This document shows positions 49,092 to 57,319 of a stretch of 64,000 nucleotides of DNA, one piece after another. A program made the position numbers and the translations under genes. The notes under the pieces were generated by a model that did not search any database, was not told the origin of the DNA, and saw only the letters and a list, made by a program, of their open reading frames with translations. Every line of letters starts with the position of its first letter. The stretch's first letter is position 1. Origin of the DNA: Helicobacter pylori (GTDB taxonomy: Bacteria; Campylobacterota; Campylobacteria; Campylobacterales; Helicobacteraceae); contig NZ_LT635477.1 of the NCBI RefSeq assembly GCF_900120335.1, forward strand, positions 310,001 through 374,000. Reading direction: 5' to 3'.

Positions 49092-49330
49092 CTTTGAATT
49101 TTACAGGGGGCTATAGGAGTGGGGTTCAAATTGATAGGAATGCCCCCAAACGCACTTACAAATACACCAAAAAAGATTGCGATTTAATTTTAGGGATAGA
49201 CACTCGTACGAGCGAATGCTATATTATCCCTATTGAAGACACGCAAGAATGGGGCAACACAAAGAGCTTGTCGCAACTCCAACACTATAAAGAGAATTGG
49301 CAAATTTTGATTGACTTGGCGTTGGAATAA
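49034..49330 (+). CDS. Restriction-endonuclease-like C-terminal fragment
   Basis: 98 residues in another frame, overlapping the end of the DUF3883-like gene by 58 bases. The sequence KRTYKYTKKDCDLILGIDTRTSECYIIPIED then HYKENWQILIDLAL resembles the C-terminal part of PD-(D/E)XK_5-type endonucleases (a YTkxDvDyxxgxd...yyIP element). The expected upstream catalytic D and Q/E-V-K-T strand is not encoded in frame: a TAA lies two codons before the ATG. It is either the remnant of a longer nuclease or a small partner protein coupled to the gene before it. Confidence 0.5.
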   Translation: MREEAKKHFRIPLNRANKITLNFTGGYRSGVQIDRNAPKRTYKYTKKDCDLILGIDTRTSECYIIPIEDTQEWGNTKSLSQLQHYKENWQILIDLALE

Positions 49331-49854
49331 AAATATAAAATTACATTCACAAACAAGAAAAAAGATCTCTTTAATCATATAGTGTTGGTTATGTTAAAAA
49401 GATAAAATCAAATTGGACTTTAAAAACAAAAGCTCTCGTTCACACACCGCCTATACAAGCGCTTTAAAGAATGACTTGCCCTTAAACCCTAACTTAGTGG
49501 AAGCAAAAACCAAAGAAAATTTTTACAAGCTTTTAAAATGGCTCAATCCTAAAATGAACGCTGATAATCAAGTGGGTAATAAAAAAATTTGATTGGGGCG
49601 ATAAAAACATTAAGGGAATTAGAGGCCATTGGAACACTCCCTAACCATCACAGAGACGGCAATAGCGTCTCAAACCTTAATGGGAATACCCTATCACAAA
49701 CGAGTTTAAAACACAAAAGCCACAACGAATTGAACAATAAAAAAGAAAAAATAAACATGCAAACACACGCATGCATGGAAATTTTCACAAGTCAAAGAGG
49801 CAAAAGAAATTTTTGAAGACTCGCAAGCCAAAAACAATCCTAAACCATTCGCTC
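49331..49854 (+). pseudogene. Gene debris at the lepA/flgG junction
   Basis: No intact gene. A frame open from 49413 (LDFKNKSSRSHTAYTSALK, then TKENFYKLLKWLNPKMNADNQVGNKK) stops at 49590 after a run of seven A. The text appears to continue one frame over (FDWGDKNIKGIRGHWNTP) and stops again. A third-frame ORF (49589-49816, HRDGNSVSNLNGNTLSQTSLK) covers the rest. This is the look of a decayed gene broken by at least two frameshifts. I cannot name the parent. It sits where the gene order departs from that of 26695. Confidence 0.45.
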
Positions 49855-50664
49855 TTAAGCTTTTGTGGCGAGTTTATTGATCGCTTCAGCGTTCATGTCA
49901 TCTTGATGGGTTTTTAGCACTTTAGAATACATGTCCAAAAAGCGGTTGATTTCAATCAAAGCGCTCATTTCACGCACCGCATTGACATTGCTTTTTTCTA
50001 ACATGGATTGCCTTAACGCGCCAGAGTCAGAGACTTGATGGACGCCTTCGCCCTGATAGGTATAAAGGTTTTGCCCTATTTTTTTAAGGTTTTTAGGTTC
50101 GCTAAAACTCACTAAAGCCAACGCGCCCGCTTGAATTTGGGCTTCATTATCCCTAAAAGTGATTCCGCCATTTTGATCCACTTCAATTTCAGCGTTAGGC
50201 ATGAGCATGATCCCTCCTTTTTCGTTCAAGCCAGAGCGTGAAAGCACCTTAAAGCCATTAAGAGTAACTAAAAAGCCGTCTTTATCAACGCTAAAATGCC
50301 CGTCTCTAGTATAGGCGACGCCCTCGTTAGTTTGTATCGCAAAATAGAGGTTAGGGCTTGTTAGGGCAAAATCTAGGGGGTTATTCGTCCCTTCAAACGC
50401 GCCAAGACTCCTATCCGTATAGATTTCTGATAAAATAGGCACACGATTGAGATTGCGGTTGAGATACTTCGCACTCGCTTTGGTTTGATCTTCTAAGGGC
50501 AGTTGCTCTCGGTATTGTTGGTAAAGCCTTAAAAAATCGCCTGTAATCGCGTCATCTCTCTTAAAGCCGTTGGTGTTTAGGTTGGCTAAATTGTTAGAGG
50601 TTAAATCCAAGCGGTTAAATTGTGTAGCCATTGCTCCTGTGGCCGCATAATACCCATTTTGCAT
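49855..50664 (-). CDS. flgG: Flagellar basal-body rod protein FlgG (HP1092 type)
   Basis: A distal rod component of the flagellar axle. 269 residues. The N-terminus GYYAATGAMATQFNRLDLTSNNLANLNTNGFKRDD has the ANxNTxGFK rod/hook signature. The middle has FAIQTNEGVAYTRDGHFSVDKDGFLVT, and the C-terminal helix LEKSNVNAVREMSALIEINRFLDMYSKVLKTHQDDMNAEAINKLA is the rod-type ending. H. pylori has two FlgG-like genes and this is the shorter-named copy HP1092; an FlgF role cannot be excluded. Confidence 0.9.
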   Translation of the reverse strand: MQNGYYAATGAMATQFNRLDLTSNNLANLNTNGFKRDDAITGDFLRLYQQYREQLPLEDQTKASAKYLNRNLNRVPILSEIYTDRSLGAFEGTNNPLDFALTSPNLYFAIQTNEGVAYTRDGHFSVDKDGFLVTLNGFKVLSRSGLNEKGGIMLMPNAEIEVDQNGGITFRDNEAQIQAGALALVSFSEPKNLKKIGQNLYTYQGEGVHQVSDSGALRQSMLEKSNVNAVREMSALIEINRFLDMYSKVLKTHQDDMNAEAINKLATKA

Positions 50665-50688
50665 GCAATAATCCTTTTAAAAGAAAAA

Positions 50689-50694
50689 ATTATA
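50689..50694 (-). promoter_or_regulatory. -10 box (TATAAT) for flgG
   Basis: On the minus strand TTTGCTATAAT precedes an AT-rich leader and AAAAGGA, about 25 bp upstream of the flgG ATG. An extended TG-less -10, with no GG-N10-GC element seen. Confidence 0.45.
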
Positions 50695-50719
50695 GCAAAA
50701 ATCAAATAAAAACTAAGAT

Positions 50720-52000
50720 TTACTCCAAATAGGTTTTTTTAGGGAATATGATAACCATAACCATAAAGATAACAATACTAACCATGACATAGCCCACAAA
50801 CCCCGCTTCAAAACCATGTTGTTTGAACTCTAACGCTACATAACTCGCGCTCCCTCCAAAAAGCGCATTGGCGATCGCATAGGCTAAACCCACGCCAAGC
50901 GCTCGCACATGTTCAGGGAATAATTCCGCCTTAATAACCCCGGCAATGCAAGTGTAAAAACTCATGCTGCTCAATGCGAGTATTTCATAAAATAGGGCTT
51001 CATACACGCCAGTGGCATGCTTGATACCATAAAAGACAACAGGTGTTACAATAAGCCCTGTGATAGCAAAAACCATCAGCATTTGGGTGCGTTTGATTTT
51101 ATCCGCAAGCATCCCGCATAAGGGCTGTAAGAAGATGAAATAAGAGAGCGCTAAAAGCATGATGAAACTGCTTTCTTTAGGGCTGAATGATGAGCTGTTG
51201 GTTAAAAAGATCTTTAAATACACCGTAAAAGTATAAAAGCACAAACTCCCTCCCATAGTTAGCCCAAAGACTATCATTAAGGCTTTTTTATGGTGGAGCA
51301 ATTCCTTTAAACTGCCTCTTTCTTCTTTAATAGTGGTTTTGGAAGTTGTTTTGCTATCCATAGTTTCTTCCATGATATTTCTTAAAAAGAGCGAAAGTAG
51401 GGCTAATATACCCCCTAAAGCGAATAAATAACGCCAAGCGAACGCGCTGATTTGCTCATGCGTGTAAATGTTTTCAACGATAAAGAGCGAAAAAATAGCT
51501 AAGAGTTGCCCTCCAACTAAAGTTACATATTGAAAAGAGCCATAAAAACCTTTTTTACCATTCTTGCCTAATTCAGAGAGGTAAGTAGCGACCACGCCAT
51601 ATTCGCCTCCCACGCTAAAGCCCTGTAAAAGTCTGGCTAATAATAAAAACAAGAACGCCCATTCCCCTACGATTTCTTTAGTGGGGAGCAATGCGAGCAT
51701 GAAAGAGCCTAGCGCCATAAGGATAATGGAATACACCATGGAAGTTTTACGCCCCTTTTTATCCCCTAATTTACCAAAAAACAAACTCCCCAAAGGGCGC
51801 ATGAAAAACCCTAGCATGAAAACCAAAAAAGCTGAGATGAGCGCTAAAGTGGGGTCATTGGTGTGGGTAAATTCCTTAGCAAAATAAGGAGCAAGGAACG
51901 CATAAGCGTAAAAATCATACCATTCCACTAAATTACCTGAACTAGCGGCTAAAAGGGATTTTAAGGGTTTTTTGGTGGTTGGTTGGATCTGGGGGTTCAT
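50720..52000 (-). CDS. kgtP: Alpha-ketoglutarate/dicarboxylate MFS permease KgtP
   Basis: A proton-coupled carrier for 2-oxoglutarate in the metabolite:H+ symporter family. 426 residues with 12 membrane segments. The N-terminus SLLAASSGNLVEWYDFYAYAFLAPYFAKEF is the hallmark of this family. RPLGSLFFGKLGDKKGRKTSM gives the loop 2-3 MFS motif and GFSVGGEYGVVATYLSEL follows. The ISHp609-like element begins just beyond its 5' end. Confidence 0.9.
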   Translation of the reverse strand: MNPQIQPTTKKPLKSLLAASSGNLVEWYDFYAYAFLAPYFAKEFTHTNDPTLALISAFLVFMLGFFMRPLGSLFFGKLGDKKGRKTSMVYSIILMALGSFMLALLPTKEIVGEWAFLFLLLARLLQGFSVGGEYGVVATYLSELGKNGKKGFYGSFQYVTLVGGQLLAIFSLFIVENIYTHEQISAFAWRYLFALGGILALLSLFLRNIMEETMDSKTTSKTTIKEERGSLKELLHHKKALMIVFGLTMGGSLCFYTFTVYLKIFLTNSSSFSPKESSFIMLLALSYFIFLQPLCGMLADKIKRTQMLMVFAITGLIVTPVVFYGIKHATGVYEALFYEILALSSMSFYTCIAGVIKAELFPEHVRALGVGLAYAIANALFGGSASYVALEFKQHGFEAGFVGYVMVSIVIFMVMVIIFPKKTYLE

Positions 52001-52165
52001 GGCTATCCTTGAACATGAAATTTTTAGGTAATTTTACTAGGAGTTAGGGAAACTACAGATAATATTTGATTAATAGGTTAAAGGATTATTATTAAACTTT
52101 CAATTTAATTTTGTTTAAAATATATTATGTGTATAATCATAAGAAATTCACTCAAAGGTAGTGCC

Positions 52166-52384
52166 ATGCTTATAAACGCTGTCATAGAAAAAGATGAGAA
52201 TGGGTATTTTGCTTTTGTCCCCTTTCTAAAAGGCTGTGTATCACAAGGGAAAAGTTATGAAGAAGCCCTAAGAAACATTAAAGAAGCCATAGAGCTTTAT
52301 TTGGGAGATTTAGAAGCCGATGAGTTAGCTTTTCTTTCTAAGAAAAATTCTGTAATAGCACCCATTGAGATAGCTTTTGCCTGA
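52166..52384 (+). CDS. HicB-family antitoxin (jhp960 type)
   Basis: 72 residues from ATG 52166, preceded by AAAGGTAG; the upstream in-frame ATG at 52127 has no binding site and adds a non-family extension. MLINAVIEKDENGYFAFVPFLKGCVSQGKSYEEALRNIKEAIELYL is the standard HicB partial RNase H fold (E-x-E-x(G/E)-GYxAxxPxLxGCxSxGxTxEEAxxNxxEAI). It lacks a clear C-terminal DNA-binding domain. It overlaps the HicA-like gene by 8 bases. Expected to neutralise HicA. Confidence 0.85.
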   Translation: MLINAVIEKDENGYFAFVPFLKGCVSQGKSYEEALRNIKEAIELYLGDLEADELAFLSKKNSVIAPIEIAFA

Positions 52385-52571
52385 ATTGCCACGACTCACA
52401 GCTAAAGAAGCAGAGAAGCTATTATTGCAGAATGGATTTGTTTTCTCTAGGCAAAAAGGCAGCCATAGAATTTATGTGAAAGATAAAATCAGGCAGGTTT
52501 TGCCTTTTCATTCTGGCGAAATCTTGCACCCTAAAATAGTGAAAGAAATCATGGAAAATATCCTTAAATGA
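52377..52571 (+). CDS. HicA-family mRNA interferase toxin (jhp961 type)
   Basis: 64 residues from a TTG start. LTAKEAEKLLLQNGFVFSRQKGSHRIYV carries the HicA dsRBD-like fold with the catalytic histidine H30 in GSH, followed by VLPFHSGEILHPKIVKEIMENIL. It overlaps hicB by 8 bases and tnpA by 4. HicA toxins cleave mRNA. Here the order is antitoxin first, then toxin, the reverse of the most common hicAB layout. The TTG start would keep toxin output low relative to antitoxin. Confidence 0.85.
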   Translation: MPELPRLTAKEAEKLLLQNGFVFSRQKGSHRIYVKDKIRQVLPFHSGEILHPKIVKEIMENILK

Positions 52572-53200
52572 AATCTAAAGAAGTCTTAAAGATCTTAAAA
52601 ATATCCCGTGTTACTCTTTGGAAGTATGTTAAAAGTGGGAAGATACGAGTTAAACAAGAACCCAATGGTTACTATATATACAACGATTCTGATGTCTATT
52701 CTTTAGCAGGAATTGAAGATGGTAGGCTGAATGTAGTTTATGCTAGGGTAAGCACTCAAAAGCAGAAACAAGACTTGCAAAATCAAATAGAAAACTGTAT
52801 CTCTTTTATAAATGCTAAAGGAATATCTGTAGATAGTATCTATTCTGATATTAAAAGCGGCATGTCTTTGGACAGAAAGGGTTTTATGGATCTTCTTAAT
52901 GCGGTAATGGCGTTTAAAATTAAGGCGGTTTATATTTCCTATAAAGACCGATTAGCTAGATTGAGCTATGAGTTAGTAGAAAAGCTATTTAGCGATTATG
53001 GCACTAAAATCGTTATTATCAATCAGTGTGAATCAATCAGTTTAGAGCAAGAACTGTTTGAGGACATCATGCAAACAATCCATTCTTTTTCTATGAAGAT
53101 GTATTCTAAGCGCCGCATTGCTAAAAAGTTGCTTTTAGAGAGTAAGGTTAATCCAGCCTTGCTAAAATCTCTTAATGGGGAAACAGATGACCTTGACTGA
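52568..53200 (+). CDS. tnpA: IS607-type serine recombinase TnpA
   Basis: 210 residues. An N-terminal MerR-like helix-turn-helix (SKEVLKILKISRVTLWKYVKSGKIRVKQEPNG) binds the element ends. The serine recombinase core follows: NVVYARVSTQKQ with nucleophile S62, then YSDIKSGMSLDRKGFMDLL and ISYKDRLARLSYELVE with conserved arginines. There is no large C-terminal domain, as in IS607 family enzymes. It starts by overlapping the hicA stop (ATGA) and ends overlapping tnpB. Confidence 0.9.
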   Translation: MKSKEVLKILKISRVTLWKYVKSGKIRVKQEPNGYYIYNDSDVYSLAGIEDGRLNVVYARVSTQKQKQDLQNQIENCISFINAKGISVDSIYSDIKSGMSLDRKGFMDLLNAVMAFKIKAVYISYKDRLARLSYELVEKLFSDYGTKIVIINQCESISLEQELFEDIMQTIHSFSMKMYSKRRIAKKLLLESKVNPALLKSLNGETDDLD

Positions 53201-54416
53201 ACGCCATATTATTAGACCCACGCACCCCATTTTTAAACGCATTAAGGACTTTTGCCATCTGTCTAAAAACCTTTACAACTACGCTAATTTTATTTTAAGA
53301 GAGCATTACTTTGCAGGTTTTAAGTTGCCTACAGCCTACGATTTAATCAATCGCTTTGTCAAAGAAAGCCAAAGAGATTACAAAGCTTTGCCTGCCCAAA
53401 GCGCGCAACAGGTATTAATGCTTTTATCTCAAAATTGGAAAAGCTATTTAAAAGCCCTTAAAGCTTACAAACTCAAGCCTTCTAGCTTTCTAGCGCGTCC
53501 AAAAATCCCTAAATTCAAACCAAAAGATGGCGTATCTATAGGGGTTTTAACAAACCAGCAAACTAGCTTTACGAAAGGACGCATGACAAAAATTAAATTC
53601 CCAAAAAAAGCTAATTTAAAAAGACTTATCACTAAAATAAACCCTCAAACTTCTAGGCTAAAGCAAGTGCGCTTAATCCCTAAAACCACTTGTTTTATCG
53701 TGGAAGTTGTCTATGAGCAAACCACGCACAAACTCCCACAAACTCATGGCATTGGCATTATGGGTATTGATCTAGGCTTGAACAACTTCGTAACTGCAAT
53801 AGATAATCAAAGTAGTCCTTTTATTATCAAAGGCGGAGGGGTGAAGTCTGTCAATCAGTGGTTTAACAAACTCAAAGCCCATTATCAAGCCAAAGCCAAG
53901 ACTTCAAATAAGCGCTTTTGGACAAAACGCTTAGGCAAATTAGCTCTATGGAGGGAGTGTAAAGTCAATGATTTTATGCACAAGGCGAGCGCCTATGTGG
54001 TGGGGCATTGCTTAAAAAAGGGCATTTCTACAATTGTCATCGGTAAAAATGATGGCTGGAAACAAGAGCTAAAGCTAGGTAAGAGAACCAATCAGAACTT
54101 TACTAATATCCCTTATGAATCCTTTATTGAAAAACTAGCCTACAAGTGTGCTTTGGTTGGGATAACTTTGCATACAACAGAAGAGAGATTTACGAGCAAG
54201 TGCGACCACTTGGCTAACGAACCCATGCAGCACCACGAGCAATATTTAGGTAAAAGAGTTAAACGAGGGCTATTTAAATCTAGCATAGGCAAATCCCTAA
54301 ACGCCGATATTAACGGTGCAATTGGCATTTTAAGAAAAGTATTCCCTGATGCAGTGAAAACTCTAAGGGATAGCGGAGTAGTGTTTACTCCAGTAAAAAT
54401 CTCGTTGGCGTTTTAA
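53187..54416 (+). CDS. tnpB: TnpB, RNA-guided nuclease-type protein of IS605/IS607 elements
   Basis: 409 residues from ATG 53187 (MTLTERHII, with GGGGAAAC upstream); an in-frame ATG four codons earlier is possible. Residue numbers here count from that earlier ATG. RuvC-I aspartate D199 is in GIMGIDLGLNNF and RuvC-III D378 in LNADINGAIGILRKVFPDA. At the usual RuvC-II glutamate the sequence is TIVIGKNDGWKQ, glycine in place of E. An alternative acid lies in TTEERFTSK (E336/E337). The zinc-ribbon region keeps only one clear cysteine (SKCDHLANE). TnpB proteins are guided by an omega RNA from the 3' end of their gene. Confidence 0.88.
   Translation: MTLTERHIIRPTHPIFKRIKDFCHLSKNLYNYANFILREHYFAGFKLPTAYDLINRFVKESQRDYKALPAQSAQQVLMLLSQNWKSYLKALKAYKLKPSSFLARPKIPKFKPKDGVSIGVLTNQQTSFTKGRMTKIKFPKKANLKRLITKINPQTSRLKQVRLIPKTTCFIVEVVYEQTTHKLPQTHGIGIMGIDLGLNNFVTAIDNQSSPFIIKGGGVKSVNQWFNKLKAHYQAKAKTSNKRFWTKRLGKLALWRECKVNDFMHKASAYVVGHCLKKGISTIVIGKNDGWKQELKLGKRTNQNFTNIPYESFIEKLAYKCALVGITLHTTEERFTSKCDHLANEPMQHHEQYLGKRVKRGLFKSSIGKSLNADINGAIGILRKVFPDAVKTLRDSGVVFTPVKISLAF
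54375..54391 (+). ncRNA. 3'-terminal hairpin of tnpB, possible part of an omega RNA / IS right end
   Basis: GGAGTA and TACTCC are perfect inverted 6-mers around a 5-base loop inside the last codons of tnpB. In IS605/IS607 elements the 3' end of tnpB and the following bases make the guide RNA (omega RNA), with the guide reaching past the element's right end. Only the hairpin is directly visible; the RNA boundaries are inference. Confidence 0.35.
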
Positions 54417-54545
54417 ACACGATGGGAAAATTTACAAAAAATAACTTTTTAAATACTTTTAATAAGATTAAAGAGTTTTTTAGACATGGTGTTTGTGTTA
54501 TTGAGAAAAGTTTTTGTTTTTAATGAAGCGTTGGTGATAAAATCT

Positions 54546-54710
54546 AAAAAATACGCAAAGGCATTTTTTACAATCCAATAATAAAGGGCTTGCTAAAAGC
54601 GGGCGGTAACTTTTTAAAGCGGTTTTTTAGGGGATTTAGTTGGGGTTTTTAGGGGAGAATGATTTCAAAATAGCCCCTATCCCCTTAAGAAAATGAGTTT
54701 TAAAATAAAA
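54546..54710 (+). repeat. Dispersed structured intergenic repeat, copy B
   Basis: Starts with the hairpin AAAAAATAC / GCATTTTTT (54546-54569, loop GCAAAG, one mismatch). A G-rich arm follows (TTTTTTAGGGGATTTAG, TTGGGGTTTTTAGGGG), then CAAAATAGCCCCTATCCCCTTAAG and TTTTAAAATAAA. AGGGGA pairs with TCCCCT. The order matches copy A (minus strand, 20551-20719). It lies between the IS element and the ftsK stop, on the strand opposite to ftsK. The remaining intergenic sequence from 54417 to 54785 is AT-rich with no other gene. Confidence 0.6.
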
Positions 54711-54785
54711 CTATTAAATAAAGTTTAAAAAAATTTAAAAATTAAAAACAATATTTTTATTACCAACATTCAATAAAAACAAGTC

Positions 54786-57319
54786 CTAAAAATTTTGCAA
54801 AATCTCTCTGTTGCCTTTGGCGTTTCTTGGGGATAGAAAGCCTTGAGCTTCTAATTCGTCAGTAATGGTGGCGGCTTGGTTGTAGCCGATTTTTAATTGC
54901 CGTTGTAAAAAACTCGTAGAAGTGATCTTTTTTTCTAAAATCACCGCTTTAGCCCTTTCTAGAATGTCATCGCCTTGATAGTTAGGGGTGTCTAAAGGCA
55001 TGCGCGATTCTTCTAGCAAGAAATCTTTATCGTATTGTACTTCTTTTTGGGCTTTAATAAAATCCACGATTTTTTTGATTTCATCTTCAGTGGCAAAGGG
55101 GGCATGCAAGCGCACTAACCCGTTTGTTCCTGGGGGGGTAAAGAGCATATCGCCCCTTCCTAGCAAGCTTTGCGCCCCATCGGTGTCTAAAATCACTTTA
55201 GAATCAATCTTAGTGCCTACCCTAAAACTCACCCTTGAAGGCAAATTGGTTTTAATCAAGCCGGTTACGACATCCACGCTTGGGCGTTGGGTCGCTACAA
55301 TGAGGTGCAAGCCGCTCGCTCGCCCCATTTGAGCGATTCTAGCGATAGGAAACTCCGCTTCTTTGCCCCCTGTCATCATCAAATCCGCTAATTCATCAAT
55401 CACCACAATCAAATAGGGGAACGCTTCAACGCCGTTACTTTTAGCTTGTTCATTATAAGAATCAATGGTTTTAACCTTGTATTCGCTCATTAAAGAATAC
55501 CGGCGCTCCATTTCTTTAGCCACGCTTTGTAAAGCCCCAATAGCTTTTTTAGGATCAGTGATAATGGGCGTGAGCAAATGAGGGATATCCGCATAAATGC
55601 TAAATTCCACCATTTTGGGATCGATCATCACTAATTTGAGCTGTTCAGGGGGGTTTTTATAAAGTAAGGATAAAATCATCGCATTCACGCCCACGCTCTT
55701 ACCGCTCCCTGTCGTGCCGGCGATGAGCAAGTGGGGGAGCTTTTTTAAATCCGTGATGAAAGGGTTACCCACAATGTCTTTGCCTAAAGCTAGGGTTAGA
55801 GGCGAGCTGGATTTTTGAAACAATTCGCTCTCTAGAATTTCTCTTAAATAAATAATCTGGCTTTGGCTGTTAGGGATCTCAATACCGACAACATCCTTAC
55901 CCTTGATAGGGGCTTGAATGCGGATGGATTCAGCGCATAAAGTCATTGCTAAATCATCGCTCAAGCCTAAAATACGGCTCACCTTAACGCTAGGGGCTGG
56001 GCGGAATTCAAAAGTGGTTACAATAGGGCCTGAATAAGTGCGGATAATATCGCCATCAATTTTAAAGGTGCGCAGCTTGCTCAATAAATCCTGGATTTTT
56101 TGGTCAATCTCGTTTTCGTCTAAAGAAGTTTCTTTCAAGCAAACCGCATTCAATAATTGCGTTGTGGGAAGCTCATAATCTTTGGGTTTTTGTACTTCGC
56201 CATAATCCAATCCGTCTAATATTTCTTTATTTTCGCTCAATTCTTTAACCATAATGGGTTTTTTAGTGCTGGTGGGGGTTAGTGGGCTAAAGTTTGGAGC
56301 GTTTTGTGTTTCTCTTTTTTCTTCTTTTAGATTTTCTTTTTCTTCTATATTTTCTTCTTGTGCGTTTTCTTGTAAATCATCTTCTTTTATGGGGTGGTTA
56401 GGGTTTTGTGGTTTTCTGTTTTGTTGTCATTTTCTGTGTTGGGTGCGGATATGGGCATGATAGGTTTGAGTGTGGTGGGCGTTTCTTTTTTTAGCGTGGG
56501 TTCTTTTTCTTTAGTTTCTTGCTTAGGTTCTTTTAAAGTGGGGTTAGTCAAATCATCAAATCGGTTTCTTTTAGGGTAAATGGTGTAATGGGTAGGGGGG
56601 TGTGGGGAAATTTGGACTAAGCCTTCTTGCGGCTCTGAATTATTTAAGGTCGTGTTATAAGGGGTAGGGATCGCTAGAAACGATTCTTCGTTAGGGGGTT
56701 TGTGGTTTTCATCAATAGGGTTTTCTTTGAGATTTTCTTTTTCTTTGTCGTTGTTGGTTTCTTTTTTTTGAGAGTCTGATGGGGTGTTTTCAAAACCCTC
56801 TTTTTTCAGGCTAAAATTAGGGCTAAAGGCCTGTAAGCATTGTTTGTAAATCTCTTTTAAAAGGTTTTGTGTTTTGTTCATATAAGGATAAAAAACGCTT
56901 TTAGGGGGCAGTTTGAATAAAATCAAATAAGAGATGACTAGCATGAGCGTTATCAGCGCATAAAGCCCAAAATCCCCTATAAAAGGGCGTAAAAACAAAC
57001 GCGCGCTGTTGCCGATTTCCCCTTGATTCAATAGGCTAGATTGCAAAAAGAGCAAAGATAAAATGCCTAATAGATGCCCTAAAGTTTTTTCTAAAACGAT
57101 TTCTGTAAAAGGGTTTTTAGCCCTGTATAAAAGGAATAAAACCCACGCCAAATAGGGTAAATTAATCAATGAAAGATACCCAAAATATTTTTTATTGATT
57201 GCGGCAAACCACACCCCAAAACGCCCCACTAAACCGCTATTACCTAGCCATGAAGATAGGGTTAAAAACGCTAATAAAACCCCTATGATTAAAACCAAGT
57301 AAAGTTTTTTAGATTTCAT
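54786..57319 (-). CDS. ftsK: DNA translocase FtsK, frameshifted in this sequence
   Basis: Couples chromosome segregation with division. The N-terminal part starts at ATG 57319, overlapping the addB stop, and has four membrane segments and a Glu/Lys/Pro-rich linker. It breaks at TAA 56387-56389 after HKTLTTP. The translocase part continues in another frame: IKEDDLQENAQEENIEEKENLKEE leads into VKELSENKEILDGLDYGEV. It has Walker A AGTTGSGKSVGVN, Walker B YLIVVIDELADLMM and a C-terminal gamma-like domain (SFLQRQLKIGYNQAATITDELE). Adding one A to the four-A run near 56404 joins the two (about 845 residues). Confidence 0.87.

Larger units (their letters stand above)
52120..54545 (+). mobile_element. 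ISHp609-like insertion sequence (four genes)
   Basis: Four overlapping plus-strand genes (hicB-like, hicA-like, tnpA serine recombinase, tnpB) lie between kgtP and ftsK. This is the organisation of ISHp609, whose two extra genes were known as jhp960 and jhp961. Ends are uncertain. The published left-end preference is for TAT and no target duplication is made, so no flanking repeat is expected; several TAT sites lie at 52120-52135. The right end lies somewhere after the tnpB stop at 54416. All four genes look intact, so the element may be active. Confidence 0.8.

Noticed and set aside
49589-49816. 75-residue plus-strand ORF as a real gene
   Set aside because: Adjacent frames carry equally coding-like text that breaks at homopolymers, so it is better seen as part of a decayed gene; no ribosome binding site or family match.
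52047-54426. Matching GGGA sequences (52047-52050 and 54424-54427) as the exact IS ends
   Set aside because: GG ends suit IS607 itself, but the gene content points to ISHp609, which was described as joining next to TAT and without target duplication. The short match may be chance.
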